Assembly: GCF_014898055.3 (NCBI RefSeq) | Contig: NW_023601104.1 | Location: forward strand, 44,134,199-44,198,198 | DNA from: Talpa occidentalis | Lineage: Eukaryota; Chordata; Mammalia; Eulipotyphla; Talpidae | DNA: 64,000 nucleotides | Direction of reading: 5' to 3' | Part shown: positions 33,340 to 45,219 of the stretch, piece by piece | Position numbering within the stretch: the stretch's first letter is position 1 | Layout of the letters: each line of letters begins with the position of its first letter | Position numbers and translations under genes: made by a program | Notes under the pieces: generated by a model | The model's database searches: none | The model's input: only the letters and a program-made list of their open reading frames with translations | What the model was told of the DNA's origin: nothing

Positions 33340-34740
33340 GTATAAGCCCAAACGATCTCAGTAACTCTGTCCCTGTCTTCAAGATAGTCAAACAAAGGTG
33401 GTTTCTGGGACAGCAGCTCCAGCCCTTTCCTACCTGAATTTGTGCCCTGAAAGGACTCTGTGCATCCTGGAGCACTGGCAGAGCGCGTGTGAGCATCAGA
33501 GCGCTTCAGAATCACCCCTTTCCATGCTGGAGCAAAGGTTATATTGTTACCTGTAGGTAAAGCACTAGAGATTTTCTCTGGCTGCTGTTTTATGTTCTTT
33601 TCTGCTTTGAGGCAGAACCATTGTTTGCTTCAGGTCTGCCTGGGAAAGGAGACTGGGGCATCTACACAAACCAGAACCCTTGAGTCACTGAGATACAAGT
33701 GAAGTGTGTTCCTTCTTGTCATTTACATGGGGGAAGCTAAAAATAGCATCCCTATCCACCCTCCCCCCCAATGTGCCTTTGTCTGACAGGTAAAAGCCTA
33801 TTAAACAGTGCCTCAAATCATCTCATGGAAATTAGATTCATTTTTCTAAAATTGAAAAGATCCACCCAATCTTGGCTCATTATATAGCAAATTGATAGGC
33901 ATATTCAGATCACACTTTTTCTTTTTCAGCGACGAGAAAACCTCAAGGTTCATCACATTTTCAGTTAGCAGTTATTAGAAATCTGCAGGACAATTAAAAA
34001 TAATTTGAAACATTACATTATAAAAAGAGAACATCATTTTCAAGCATGATCTTTTAGAATTGGCACTGTTGACTTGAATTGCATCTCAGAATTTAATACA
34101 TCCAGCCCCAAGGTAAATATTGTTAAGCAAGCTTGAACTAAGCTTAACAGAGTTTAACATGCTCAGTTATAATATTTGTTTAAGAAGAATTATTTCTAGC
34201 TCTTCTTACAGATATGTATTTGCTACAACTCTTTAGAGCTTTGCTTCTTAGACGCTATCACTATCGTGAATAAAATGTTCGTTACTCTGCCTGAGAGGGA
34301 GTGTGCATGCTTTTGCCTACACTGTGCGGATAACAGGGCAAATATTTTGTCTCAATAATTTGTGTGAATCGTATTTTATGGGATGAATTCATTTTTCAGT
34401 CATTTCAAGGCCGATATAAGTAAATATGATAAGACACAGTTCACTGGATTCATCCAAATAGTAGTAATATATGGTCACCATATGTATCAAAAAGACCCGA
34501 AGGAAACTTTGAGTTATCTTCAAGTACATAATATGTCACTCTACAGATAACATTGACCAGATGTTCTCCATCTTCTCTGAGGATGGAGTATATTCATTTT
34601 AGGGAATTCAAGTTAGACTTTCCTCCTGATAATGAGTTGTTGAGTGCTGAATTAGTTAATGAGAGAAAATATTTGTCTCCTTTGTAACACAATGTAAAAT
34701 AATCCTCCTTCTCCAACTCTTCATCTGCCTATTTGGTCTC
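33340..34740. other. Unassigned, apparently repeat-poor sequence
   Basis: No gene or transposon recognised across ~1.4 kb. Words such as 'ttaagcaagcttgaactaag' near 34123 form small inverted repeats. Confidence 0.3.
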
Positions 34741-34761
34741 ATTGCTAAATCTTTATCAAAG

Positions 34762-34875
34762 TTCTGTTGGCGAGACACTACTTATGAAGGATTATTTGCA
34801 GAACATGAAGTTCATTATGAAGAAATGCTTCCAGATTGTCCAATTCCCTTGGAATTGAATAAGATCTTGAAAGAG
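34762..34875 (+). other. Candidate coding exon or exon relic, low confidence
   Basis: A plus-strand frame stays open from about 34630 to 35034. Within it, a 114-base segment has a long pyrimidine-rich lead (cctccttctccaactcttc) ending in AAAG before 34762. A donor-like GAG|GTAAAT follows at 34873-34881. The enclosed peptide (about 38 residues) is acidic and mixed in composition, ending LPDCPIPLELNKILKE, more protein-like than the other chance frames here. An internal acceptor-like TTTGCAG at 34795-34801 is an alternative start. I do not recognise the protein. It could be an exon of an unknown gene, a fossil exon, or chance. Confidence 0.15.
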
Positions 34876-35339
34876 GTAAATTTAGGGGGTTTGCAATTGC
34901 CGCATCCCTCTGCCCATGTAAACTGTTTTACTAAATGGTACTTTGAAGTGATGACACGATATTACATAAGAAATTGGTGTCATAGCAGTGTCTACTGCAA
35001 GGGTGCTATCCAGATCATTGTTTTCTGCTCTCCATAGTCTATTCTTTTGGGAGTCCCTAGACAAAAATGACTCCTATATCTTGGTAACCAGGGTAGTTCT
35101 ACCTTCTGTAGCAATTAGTATATGTTAAACAGACACTGTGATTGTGTAACTGCAGCATTGGCCATTTTGTGCTGAGAACTGAAAAATGTAGATCTAATTT
35201 TGCAGTGATCTGTATGTAGATAATATACATTCCAGCAAATTTCCCAGTTTAACTTTATATCTCTATTCATATTAGTCCCTATGTCTTCATCCTTACTTTT
35301 AAATCTTACCATTTTATTATAATGATTGTAATAATGCTG

Positions 35340-35535
35340 ATTATCTTATTATAACAACTTTCATCTATTGTGTAATTACTATCTGCAAGGATATGTAAGG
35401 AACTCAGTATATAGCACTTAATTTAATCCTTATAAAATATAACAATTATCTCCTTTTATTTATATAAGGAAACAAAAGGTCAGTGCAGTTTAGCATTTCG
35501 TCTAGCTATTAGGGAAGGAATTGAAATTCCTTGAA
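35340..35535 (-). repeat. MIR fragment
   Basis: 'acttaatttaatccttataa', 'caattatctccttttattta' and 'tataaggaaacaaaaggtca' follow the antisense-orientation MIR order, diverged. Confidence 0.65.
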
Positions 35536-35649
35536 GATAAACTCTGAAGAAGGAGAACAAACATGTGGAGAGCAGAATCTAGGTACCAATCACTGCAGAA
35601 CACGCTTTATTTGGTTATCTCAATTAAAATCAGAAAGCCCTATGTCATA

Positions 35650-35800
35650 GCTACTATAGAAAATATAATTATTAGTATCACTTACTAATAAGGACTATGA
35701 TCTTAATTATAATAATGAGGAAGTTGATAGAGGAAGAGCTTAAGTCATTTTCCAAGCTGCAAGGTCACTGTAGTACTGGGATATGGACGCAGGTAGCTCA
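35650..35800 (-). repeat. MIR fragment
   Basis: 'cttaagtcattttccaagct' followed by 'gcaaggtcactgtagtactg' is the antisense MIR landmark with substitutions. A second MIR relic adjacent to the one at 35340-35535. Confidence 0.6.
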
Positions 35801-36049
35801 CCTTCAGATTCCAGGAGCATAGATAAAACATCATCCTGCTAGGACTGTACATATTTTTGTGAGCCACGTAAATTCATCCTGGAATAGGTGGGGGGTTATT
35901 TCACAGTAAGTATGTCTCCATGTTCATACACACATATGTGCTAGTTCAGTCTCTCTAATGCTAAAATAATTTTGCTCAACGCTAAGTTAAAGAGAATTCC
36001 TTCTTGTAAAGGAGTACAGCTCTGTCTTCAGTCTGGGGAAGGGCTAGAT

Positions 36050-36150
36050 AACTCTTAAAAATTCCTTTCTGCCCCAATTCAACTGGGTTAAATGCTCCTT
36101 GAGGGCAGAGAGGATGCAAATCGCTCTGAGTAGTAATGAACCTGAACTGT
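36050..36150 (+). repeat. L2-like 3'-end fragment
   Basis: 'atgctccttgagggcagaga' is an L2 3'-end landmark. The remainder is short and diverged. Confidence 0.4.
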
Positions 36151-37244
36151 TCTTTCTTGACTTGTTAGTGCCCCTCAGGTTTTCATGACTGTCAAAGTCA
36201 GACAATTTTCGTGTTGCTGGTGTGCCTCTTCCTTAAACGAGAAGATTTCTTTTCCCTTACAATGAACTCTGCGCTGGTATTAGTCCACACCCATCAGTGT
36301 CTTAACCTTGGGATGGCTGCCTATTGACACCTCAGTTTTCAGGTTGGGAACTTTTACTCTCTGGGTGAAGCTTGGAGTCCAAGAATGCACTGGGACCTGC
36401 TGAGGATGACGTGGGTAATAGTCTCTGTTTGCAATTCTAGGGCAAGAGAATGATGCAAGTTAGTGAAATCTGACTGAATTTGTATTTTAGGTTGCAAGTA
36501 AACCTCAACTCAGTTAAGATAAAAATGTAACATATTATAAATCCATCAATAATATGGACTGCCAAAATGAGTGAATTTAGGATTTTCGCTGATTCCATAC
36601 CAAAGTTCTACTTCCCCCCCCCAAATGTTCCACATACTCAGTCAATCACAATGAACCAGAGTCCCTTATCAAAAGAGGGAGAGGTGATTTCCCTTTGTGT
36701 GTCTTTGTGTTTATTTGTTGGCATGAGAAATAAAGTGGAAATAATGAGCAATAGCAACACTTTCAGGATGTAAGTAGAATGCTAGAAGATAAATGGATTC
36801 TTTAGGGCAAATAATTATGATTTGATCTGGTTCTATGGAATCTGCCACATTCATAAGGGAATAAAATCTTCCATTTTATTTATTTATTTTATGGGTACTT
36901 CCTTTCTATCATCTGCAGGGGGGGCAGTCAGAAAAATTGTGTTTGAGGTAGTCAGTACTTTCCATCACTTGAGGAGTTGGTCTTCTGGAAAATGAGAAAT
37001 TCTCCTCCGGCATTGACTTCTCTATTACTCTCAAAAGTCAAGGAGTGTAGTTCTGCCAGCATTCAGATTGTGTCTCCCCAAGGGGACTGATACCGGGAGC
37101 CATATGCTTTATGATAGTAAGGACCAAAATTGCCCATCACCACTCTGCTCTCTGTGAAAAATTGATAATGTCTCCTTTGTGCCACCACATAATGGCTTAC
37201 AAGATCATGGGGGAGAGGACTATTTACCACGAAGGGCAGGATCA

Positions 37245-37480
37245 CATATATAGTACACTGGCTAAGAGCAGGGACTGCAGCTGCAGACTGCCTGGGTTCA
37301 CCTCTGATCTCCGTTGCTACCTTGGCAAGTTTCTTTAGCTCCCTGTACTTCTGTTTCCTCAGAATAGCACTGACCTCACAGAGATGTAAGAATTAGATGT
37401 GTGTAATGTGCATAAGGTGCTTAGAAGTACCTTACAGTGAGTGCCACATTCCTGGTAGCTGTTACTATCATCTACAAGTC
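37245..37480 (+). repeat. MIR, nearly full length
   Basis: Sense order is intact: 'agtacactggctaagagcag', 'gactgcctgggttcacctct', 'gctaccttggcaagtttctt', 'ctgtttcctcagaatagcac', 'aaggtgcttagaagtacctt'. The best-preserved MIR in the window. Confidence 0.85.
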
Positions 37481-37489
37481 TTCACACAA

Positions 37490-38140
37490 ACATCCTGTGA
37501 ATGCTGACCTCATTTCCATTCTCACTGCTTTTACCTCCTGCAGATCCTCATCACCTCACCCATCCGTCTAGGATAATTGCCTTCAAACTGCTCTCTCCAT
37601 CCCTCCTCCTTTTGAATCAATCTTCCATGCAGATTCCTTGTTAATCTTTTTAAAGTGCCACTTCCACTTCTTTCGATCAATAATCACTTTCTCCAGGGTA
37701 AAGTTACTTTTCTTTCTTTGATCTTATGATTCTATGATTTCCCCCTGCCTGTTGTCAATCTATATTTGTAACCATTTCTTGTTTTCACTGCACCAGAGGA
37801 GTGCCTGTGTCTTTCATGGTGAAGGAAGAGTGGAGAGAGACAGGAAACACCCGAAAGGAAGAGGTAGCAGATGGATAGTCCTAGTTTTTACTCACTAAAT
37901 CGAGATTTCTGAGGTTGATTCTAAGAAAAACCTGGCTGTGTGAATGTTGAAGCCTGAGACCAGGCCACTCTGGGGGCATTGATGGAGTGTCAGTGGGTGG
38001 TGGGGCCACAATCCCCAGGGCACATCCACTGCTCCTACACCCCCTGGGTCATGAAACTCTGCGTTGAATGGCATGTGATGGGTCAGCAGCTTTACTGAGT
38101 GCTTTCTAGCACAGTGAGAGGTAACCACATTAGCTGCCAT
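37490..38140. other. Unassigned sequence, part possibly an old repeat
   Basis: 37530-37740 (for example 'attgccttcaaactgctctc', 'gttaatctttttaaagtgcc') resembles a common ancient mammalian repeat but I could not name it. The 81-codon minus frame at 37895-38140 has no domain. Confidence 0.3.
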
Positions 38141-38723
38141 TATAACTTGGCCTGCACATTACATTAACATAAAACAATTTATAGCTTTGAGAAATATTAA
38201 ACAGGAATGAAGGCAAGTGCTGCATTCCTAATGGGCTTACATCTCTTTTCCTTCCTCCTCTTTTACTCTGGCTATCTGAAGCAGAAATGATTTTCACTTT
38301 CTGGGGAAGCATCGTGAATTCATTTCCAAGCGGCACTGTGTCATAGACCTGATGGAATCTGTGTATTGGGAGAGGCAACGATATCAATATTATATTGATC
38401 TCATTTCTCATCCACAAAATGTGTATGTGATTGCTACATATTACATCGCTGTGTGTGTTTTAGAAATGTTTGTTATTGGCAGGGACTCCTCTCTATGCTT
38501 CTTGCTTGTCTCATTCTGCTCCCCGTGAAACTGATCAGATTGCCAAGTTCTTACTGACATCAAAGCAGGCTCCAGGCTCAGATCATCTCTGTGGGATACA
38601 GAGGAAGAGGAGCAATAGCTCTTGCTCAGAGAACATTTCTCTGACCGAGTTCTAAGTAAATTCTTGGGCTTATCTGACAGTTTTTTCACTGGCCAGACTC
38701 CTAGTGAAGTCAGATATTACAAC

Positions 38724-38731
38724 TGACGTCA
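38724..38731. promoter_or_regulatory. Full palindromic CRE, TGACGTCA
   Basis: Perfect cAMP-response-element octamer (CREB/ATF site), CpG intact, in repeat-free sequence at 38140-38830. CpG-containing CREs are uncommon in CpG-depleted intergenic DNA. Confidence 0.45.
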
Positions 38732-38964
38732 ATCGGCTTATGGCCAGCTGCTGGGTGATGCTGGACAAGATCTCAGGGCAACAGATTCACCCCCCTGGAT
38801 CTTGATTTTTATAATTCCGTTTTGCATGATGTTCTTTCAAGTAGCAATAAAAACAGTAAACAGACAAAGCAAAGCCACTCATGCAAACATTCCTTTCTCC
38901 TGATTCCAAATGAATACAACGCCAACCCTAACAAAGGTTAATTAATAGCACAACAGAGATTCTG

Positions 38965-38983
38965 ATTTTTTTTTTTTTTTTTG
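38965..38983. repeat. Poly(T) tract
   Basis: About 18 consecutive T. No associated retroposon body recognised. Confidence 0.85.
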
Positions 38984-38999
38984 ACAGGCTGCAGAACTG

Positions 39000-40885
39000 G
39001 GCACTTGCTGGTCTGTGTTCGTTCACCGCCTATTTCTTTGCTCTTATTCTTCACATCTGAGCAGACTCTTGATTCTTTTCATGCCCTCTCCATGGAGACA
39101 CGGGCAAGTCTGAGGCTGGTGAAAATGTGAAGTGGGTGACTTTAAGACTTTTGTGTCTACATTTCCCCACATTTGGATACATTTCTTTGCGTTTTGGAAT
39201 TCTCCCTTATTTTGCTCAAGAACCCATTGACTCATTGTCCCCTAGTTTCTCAAGCTCACCAGTGACAAACAACAAGTCTCTACTGCTAAACACAGCTTTC
39301 ACAATCGCCAAAATATGTGCTTCTTCTCAAACCTACTGATAAGAGACATTTTCACAGCCTTACCGATCCTTTGTAAGTTTGTGTTTAAAGAGGTCTACTT
39401 AGGAAAACTTTGGTCGGTGAAGCAAGGTCTGGAGACATATTTCCGGTTCCTAGTCATGAGTCGGGAACCCAGTCAAACACACAGAGAAAAGTAGGCCACG
39501 TTGAGGCTTACCATACCATGGACATACAGAGATACACAGTGGGAAAGATAACCCTACGCCCTGTAGGATTTGGCTTTGCTGGGAGAGCGATCAGGTATTC
39601 ACCTGAAGTGTACACATGACCTAGATGTGTTTTCTTATTTTCAGTGGAAGCAGGGAGCTCTCTCCCCACTGCAAATTGTTAGAATCCTTCCATGAGGGAT
39701 GTTCTCCTTGGCTACACTGTAGAGATGAAAAGATAGAAACTTCTTTACCTTGTTTACTCAGCAGATCCTCTGGTGTCTAATTTTAGAACGAACATCAACA
39801 GTGCTTTAAAATATTAGATGTATTTTTTTTTATCACTTTAAACACTTAAAGGTGTTTAAGTGGTACCATCACATGCTTTTAGAGTTTTGTGGGATGACAG
39901 GGACCACCTATTCATCCTGTTTATTTAACAGCTAAAAGAGATAAGACACATGAGTAGAGAAACAGCCTAGAACCAGGATTTCTTCGCTCTTTGAACCACA
40001 ATCACTTATTTTAGGAAAACATTCATGCAACCTATGGTCATAGGAATTTTTATAAGCCCCCCTTATTTTTAACCCTCTGATAATAAAATTCTGTGCAATT
40101 TAATGTTGCATAATTCACTAATTTATTCCTTTTCAATGTTTGGGAAACATTCTGAAAAATAATGTGAATAAAATAAAGCAAAGAAATGAGGCCAATTGTT
40201 GCCACTGACACCAGAAATATAGTCATACCATTTATAAATTCATTGTTAATGCTTTGTCCTTGGTCATTCAAATGTTCCATAGCTATCACATGCATAAAAG
40301 TGAAAACTGCCTTAGTCTTTCCAACATAAGCTGAATGTTAAAAAACAACCCATATAATCAGAACAAGTTTTATGTGAGAAATAATGTGCATAATTACAGT
40401 TAGTCCTAAAATCATTAGATGCTTTTATTAGCTATCTTAATGCTCTACCCTATCTCCAACTAACTCTAATCATACTAATCTCTTCACTGCTCCAAACTCA
40501 CTTCTGGTATGAAGATCAATGCTGTGAGGTCTTAGAACTGTCTTTTTTTCCCCTACCCTCCATCCTATGGATCTCCAAATTCAAACTCAAAATCTACCTC
40601 TCACCTCACTAATTTTTTGTTTGAGAAGTTAGGCTCTCTTCGCTCTAATTTAAACCCGTAAGAACATACCGTTTAGACCATAAAAATTCCATGCTTAATT
40701 ATATCCAATCTAATATAACTTGCTGATTTATGTTCATCTACTAAAATTTGCACTTAGATTGTGAAAATGTTCATGTGAAGATTATAGGTCCTCTCTGTTC
40801 CTATAAACTCAGTGCTGTAAAGCAGAAATAAATACCCAGTATTTGTTTCTGATTAGCCTGTGACTGATTAACAGTTTTTGTGACA
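39000..40885. other. Unassigned non-coding sequence
   Basis: No gene. A hairpin-like inverted repeat lies at 39835-39861. 40740-40860 has an L2-like flavour but is too diverged to call. Confidence 0.3.
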
Positions 40886-40894
40886 CATAGCACA

Positions 40895-41020
40895 CACCAT
40901 GCTACTCAAAGTGTGGCCCTTGACCTGGTAACATCACATTCCCTAGGAGCTTGTTAGAAATCCAGAATCTTAGACTCCATCCTACACCTACCACATTTTA
41001 TTTTTAATTTTTAAAACTTG
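40895..41020 (+). repeat. MER5-type hAT relic
   Basis: 'ctcaaagtgtggcccttgac', 'ctaggagcttgttagaaatc' and 'cagaatcttagactccatcc' are the hallmark series of MER5-type nonautonomous hAT elements. Confidence 0.8.
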
Positions 41021-41029
41021 GTTGTTTGT

Positions 41030-42585
41030 AACATCTGTGAAGCAATTGGTTAAGAGAAGGGGGCTTCCCACAAAGTTCTGACCAATATGATACAGATGAA
41101 TAACACTCTGGCCTAGCCCCAATGCCTGTACACAAAGAACAGTGAAATGTTCACTTTCATGGCCATCAACTCCTTAGAGAATCTGGTTAAAGCTTTGGAC
41201 CCTCTTCCAAGAAAATGAACATAGATGCATACACAATGTTTAACACATAATTTATGAGCTTACAGATGCATTAAGTTTATAAAGAGACTCCTTAGGGCAC
41301 TGCTGACACTGTGTTAAGTGCCCCGGCTGAGGAATATAAGTATATCAAGGTTAAGGGTTATTTATCTGTCTGCTGAAGTGTCTGGTTGTGTTTTGAATTT
41401 ACTGTTGAAAAACAGTGAGATGTAACTGGCTTTGCTTGGAGGGGATAGCATCTGTACTAAGTGTTTGGATAGACAATAATAATTCCTTGTCATGTTGCTC
41501 CTGCAGGTGGGTTGATCAATATTAGTATGTAAAAGCTAATTTAACCATGAAAGAGGCCTCATGCAATAGATTTCATTCATCTCAGTAACACAGTAAGCTT
41601 TGATTTAAGCAATCAAGATTGTCTTTCTACCTAATTGTGTACTTGATTTTTTATAAACCTTCTCTCTCTTTTTCTTTGAATCTAAGCCATATGCTTTTCA
41701 TGTATTTTTAAAAAGTCCTTTGGGGTGATGATCTGAATTGCTCTTAATTATCAATTAAATTTTCTCAAAGTAGATTGTTAAAAGTTTAGATGAGCCCAAT
41801 TAGTGAGAATCTCAATCTAACAGCAAAGGTGAAGTTGGTTATTTTAAGTCTTCTTTATTATATGAGAAGAAAGGATCAAATATCTTAGATCAGTGTTTTG
41901 TGGGCCTTATGGAAATGGATTCTAAATATAAAAGACATAAATTAAAAAGGTATGACCAGGGAAGTCAAAGTTGGCTTTGTTTGGTATTGTGTCTTTCCAG
42001 ATTCTATTAACATTAATTTGAAAATGTTATGCCCCTATTTATGCTAAGGAGAATGACAAACTAATGGTTATATTTATAGTTAAAAGCTATATATTTTTAT
42101 ATTTTTTACTAGTGCTTTTTTCTTAGGAAAAATAAATCCAAACCTGTATTAAAGGAAATACATGTTTGACTGTCAAAAACATTGAAATTAGAGAAATGCT
42201 CTTCTATTTAAACAGGACATCCCTGAGTCCCCTCAGAAGATAGACAGCCTCATTCTTTTCTCTCAGTGAAATCCCAAATGCAGTGTCCAAGAAAAATGGT
42301 GAACTGTAGGGTACTCAGAACTCCCCAGATTAGATTATGTCTCAGGGAAAACTAATAGTTTAACACAAAAGAGTTTTTCACTAGCTTGACTCAGGCACTG
42401 TGGGGGTAAGCCACATAGGAGAAATGTTAGAGCTGTGACTAATGGCCAGCTAGTAAAAACAAGGTTGACTTCTTTCACTATTAATCTTCATAGCAAGATT
42501 TAGACTAGTTCACATTCTTCATGATTGAGGTGCTCATTGGGAATCATGGCTAACAAGAAACAAAAACTGAATTCCATTTCATTTG
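41030..42585. other. Unassigned AT-rich sequence
   Basis: No gene or repeat recognised in ~1.5 kb. Confidence 0.35.
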
Positions 42586-42589
42586 ATTC

Positions 42590-42765
42590 AGTTGTATTCC
42601 TCTGTCAAACACCTGGTATATGTCAGATACATTTCTTGGTTAGTGGAGGGGAGGTAGAAAAAGAAAGGGTCAGAGGTTGGTACAATTAGTAAGACATGTT
42701 GTCTATTCTTAAGAATTTCATTATCTAGTTGGGGAGACCACTAAGGATTAAACAGTTGATAACAT
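42590..42765 (-). repeat. Ancient mammalian interspersed repeat fragment
   Basis: 'acacctggtatatgtcagat' and later 'aatttcattatctagttggg' follow the same pattern as the fragment at 28340-28450. Family not resolved. Confidence 0.35.
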
Positions 42766-42769
42766 CTGG

Positions 42770-43745
42770 AATTGTTAACCCTTGGGAGATTAAGGAAAGG
42801 GAAGAAAGGATTCTGTTTAATATTTTTTAAGTATTTATGTCTTTTATTCTTTTCCTCACCTAGTTCATGGTGAAAAGTCTCTATTTTTATAAGGATAAAA
42901 TCTTACTAAAGAAGTGAAATTCTAAATAATGTCATCTCTTTGTCAGCAGGGACTAAGAGATAGTTGAAACAGATAGTTTACATGGAGCCTGTGAAATCAC
43001 ATCATACAGGCAGTCATTTCATGGTGAATGGAGGCGTTGGTAAAATGACTGAGAATGAAAATCAGATCAGCAGCATGGGGAGTGAATTCAAAGATGACTT
43101 TCAAGAAGATTTTGAAGAAGTTCTACCAAGACTCATCTGGATAAGATGAAGTTTAGTTTTGGCGTGTTCCCAAAGGTAGTCCTTTTCTAATATATGATCA
43201 GTACAATTGGAAGGGAGGAAAAGATGAATGAAATGTGTTGGTAGCTTTCTTTTCTTTCGCTTTCTTAATCTGTCTAACCCTTTTGATGGAAGCGCTTATA
43301 TAGAACCTAGAGCAACCCCATGTTATATTCTTCTTTCCTTGGTGCAAAGAGAACAGCTTTCCATGTTCATATGCCTAAGAAAACATATGGGCTAAGTTTT
43401 AAGAGTGGGATACTCTGACCTGACTTGTTTGAGATTAAGTAGTTTTTCTATATTTATATCATTGCAGCTCAAGGTCACATGCCAAATCCAAAAGCAAATG
43501 ATCATTTGGTTTCCTACTCATCTTTGGTGGACACTTGTTTTCCAGGATAAATGATGGGCTACTTTGTCTAAAGTAGAAACCCAGAGAAATGGAGTGAGTC
43601 AATGGTAAGTTTAGATAACGTGAATTGATGACAAATTTACCTGATGAATGAAGAGAAAGGACTAGTCATTTTTGGTAACTATTTGTCAATGTGCAGGTAA
43701 AAATTGTGGTCTTTAAATGAATTTCTATAACTAAAACATAAATTA
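42770..43745. other. Unassigned non-coding sequence
   Basis: The 61-codon frame at 42964-43149 is acidic at its C-terminal end and has no domain I know. Not called as a gene. Confidence 0.3.
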
Positions 43746-43749
43746 CATC

Positions 43750-43870
43750 TAGAGTTGAAAGACATCTTAGAAATCATTTCAGCTCTCTCATTTTGTAGAG
43801 ACCAGTTTGCAAAGCTCAGAGAAGTTCAATCACTAGATGACTGTCATATGGTGTCTGACAGGCTTGGGGC
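43750..43870 (-). repeat. MIR-superfamily fragment
   Basis: 'gaaagacatcttagaaatca', 'cagctctctcattttgtaga' and 'aaagctcagagaagttcaat' are the antisense counterpart of the MIR-related element at 4630-4795. Confidence 0.6.
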
Positions 43871-44549
43871 AGGAATATGTGTATCTAAATGCCTCTCCAA
43901 CAGCTTGGAGAGGAAAGTGGTTTTCACAGAGGCTACAACTCTGGGAACAGATTAAGCAGAATGTGACAGATGGATTGTGCTTATTGCTGCTCCCACCAAC
44001 ATGTACAATTATTGTGATGTTACAAAGTGTAAAGGCTAACATTTACTTGTCCACATCTATTTTTTACTGGTTGTTTATTGTGCTGTTCGGAGAATGCTCA
44101 CCATTTTGTAAACAACACAATTTATTTTGCTTAAGGATTATATAATCAAGTAAAACTAAAAACTGGAATTAAAAATTGACATTAAACTTTATTTTCAAAG
44201 CAAATTGTTTTCTCTCTTTTGGGGACTTGCTTTCAACCCACCACACATAGGGAGAGGAAATCCCATTGTGGCTTTTGTTCAGGTCATATTACTCCAACGT
44301 GAATTGTAAAACCTGGATCTGTTTCCTCCCCTTGCTGGAAGAGTCTCATGTATAGTGTGAATTTGATTATATTAATTTCCCTTTTGAGATGACATGACTC
44401 GTTTAACTGCCTTTAAACTTGTGTTTTAGGTTTGTGTTCTCTTATTTCTAAACATACTTGTTCTTTCTCTATGCTCTTGGCCACTGAACAAAATAACTGC
44501 TACTGCTGTCAGAGTGATTATCCATCTGGCCAGACTATAAACTCCTCTT

Positions 44550-44567
44550 ATTTTTTTTTTTTTTTTG
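44550..44567. repeat. Poly(T) tract
   Basis: About 17 consecutive T. Confidence 0.85.
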
Positions 44568-44935
44568 AAACCTTGGTTTTTTAACCTCAGTGAATAAGTT
44601 TCATTCATTCATTTGCTTTAACATTGGCTCTATATTAGGACCAATTTTTATCTCTGGTATTATGCAGAATAAGTAAGGAGATTCTCCACAGGAGGATCAA
44701 AAGTTGGTGGCACAGAAGGTCATTTTAAGGGAGTGCGAGACTACCCCCTGTGTTGTCTACCTCGTAAAATATAACATATACTAGAAGTGCTCTTGTATTC
44801 TTGAACTGTGAGGATTTTTCAATCATGATTTTTCCCAGACTTCATCTATGTTTATTTCTAGGATGTAATTCCTCAAATACAGGTTTCATGATGTGCTCTG
44901 GGTAAGAATCCATTTTTCTGAGAAAGAGGATTTTA

Positions 44936-45205
44936 TTTTATTTTATTTTAAGATTTATTTATTTATTTATACAAGCACTGGGTACAGTCAGAAGTGCGGG
45001 AGGGTGAGAGAATTCACCAGAGACAGAGCGGGGAACAGAACAGGCAGACTGACGAAGTACACTGCTGAGGGGAGCAGTGGGCAGCAGGAGAGGTCTGCGC
45101 ACCATGTGGGACCCTTGCCCAGTGGCTGGGGATCGAACTGGTGCTGCAGAGGCTGCGGGCAGCTTTGCAACCCAGCGCTCAACTGCTGCGCCACTGGGGA
45201 GGCCC
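44936..45205 (-). mobile_element. tRNA-derived SINE, intermediate tier
   Basis: Reverse-complement copy with 'acaagcactgggtacagtca', 'ggggatcgaactggtgctgc' (B box on the minus strand) and head 'gcgccactggggaggccc'. The flanks gagaaagaggatttta (44920-44935) and gagaaaggatttta (45206-45219) are the target-site duplication with a 2-base indel. The 148-codon frame over it is a repeat frame. Confidence 0.94.
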
Positions 45206-45219
45206 GAGAAAGGATTTTA

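Noticed and set aside
33162..33515. 117-codon minus-strand frame with Cys/His-rich segment
   Set aside because: The His-Thr repeats come from the CA/TG microsatellite, not a zinc-binding domain.
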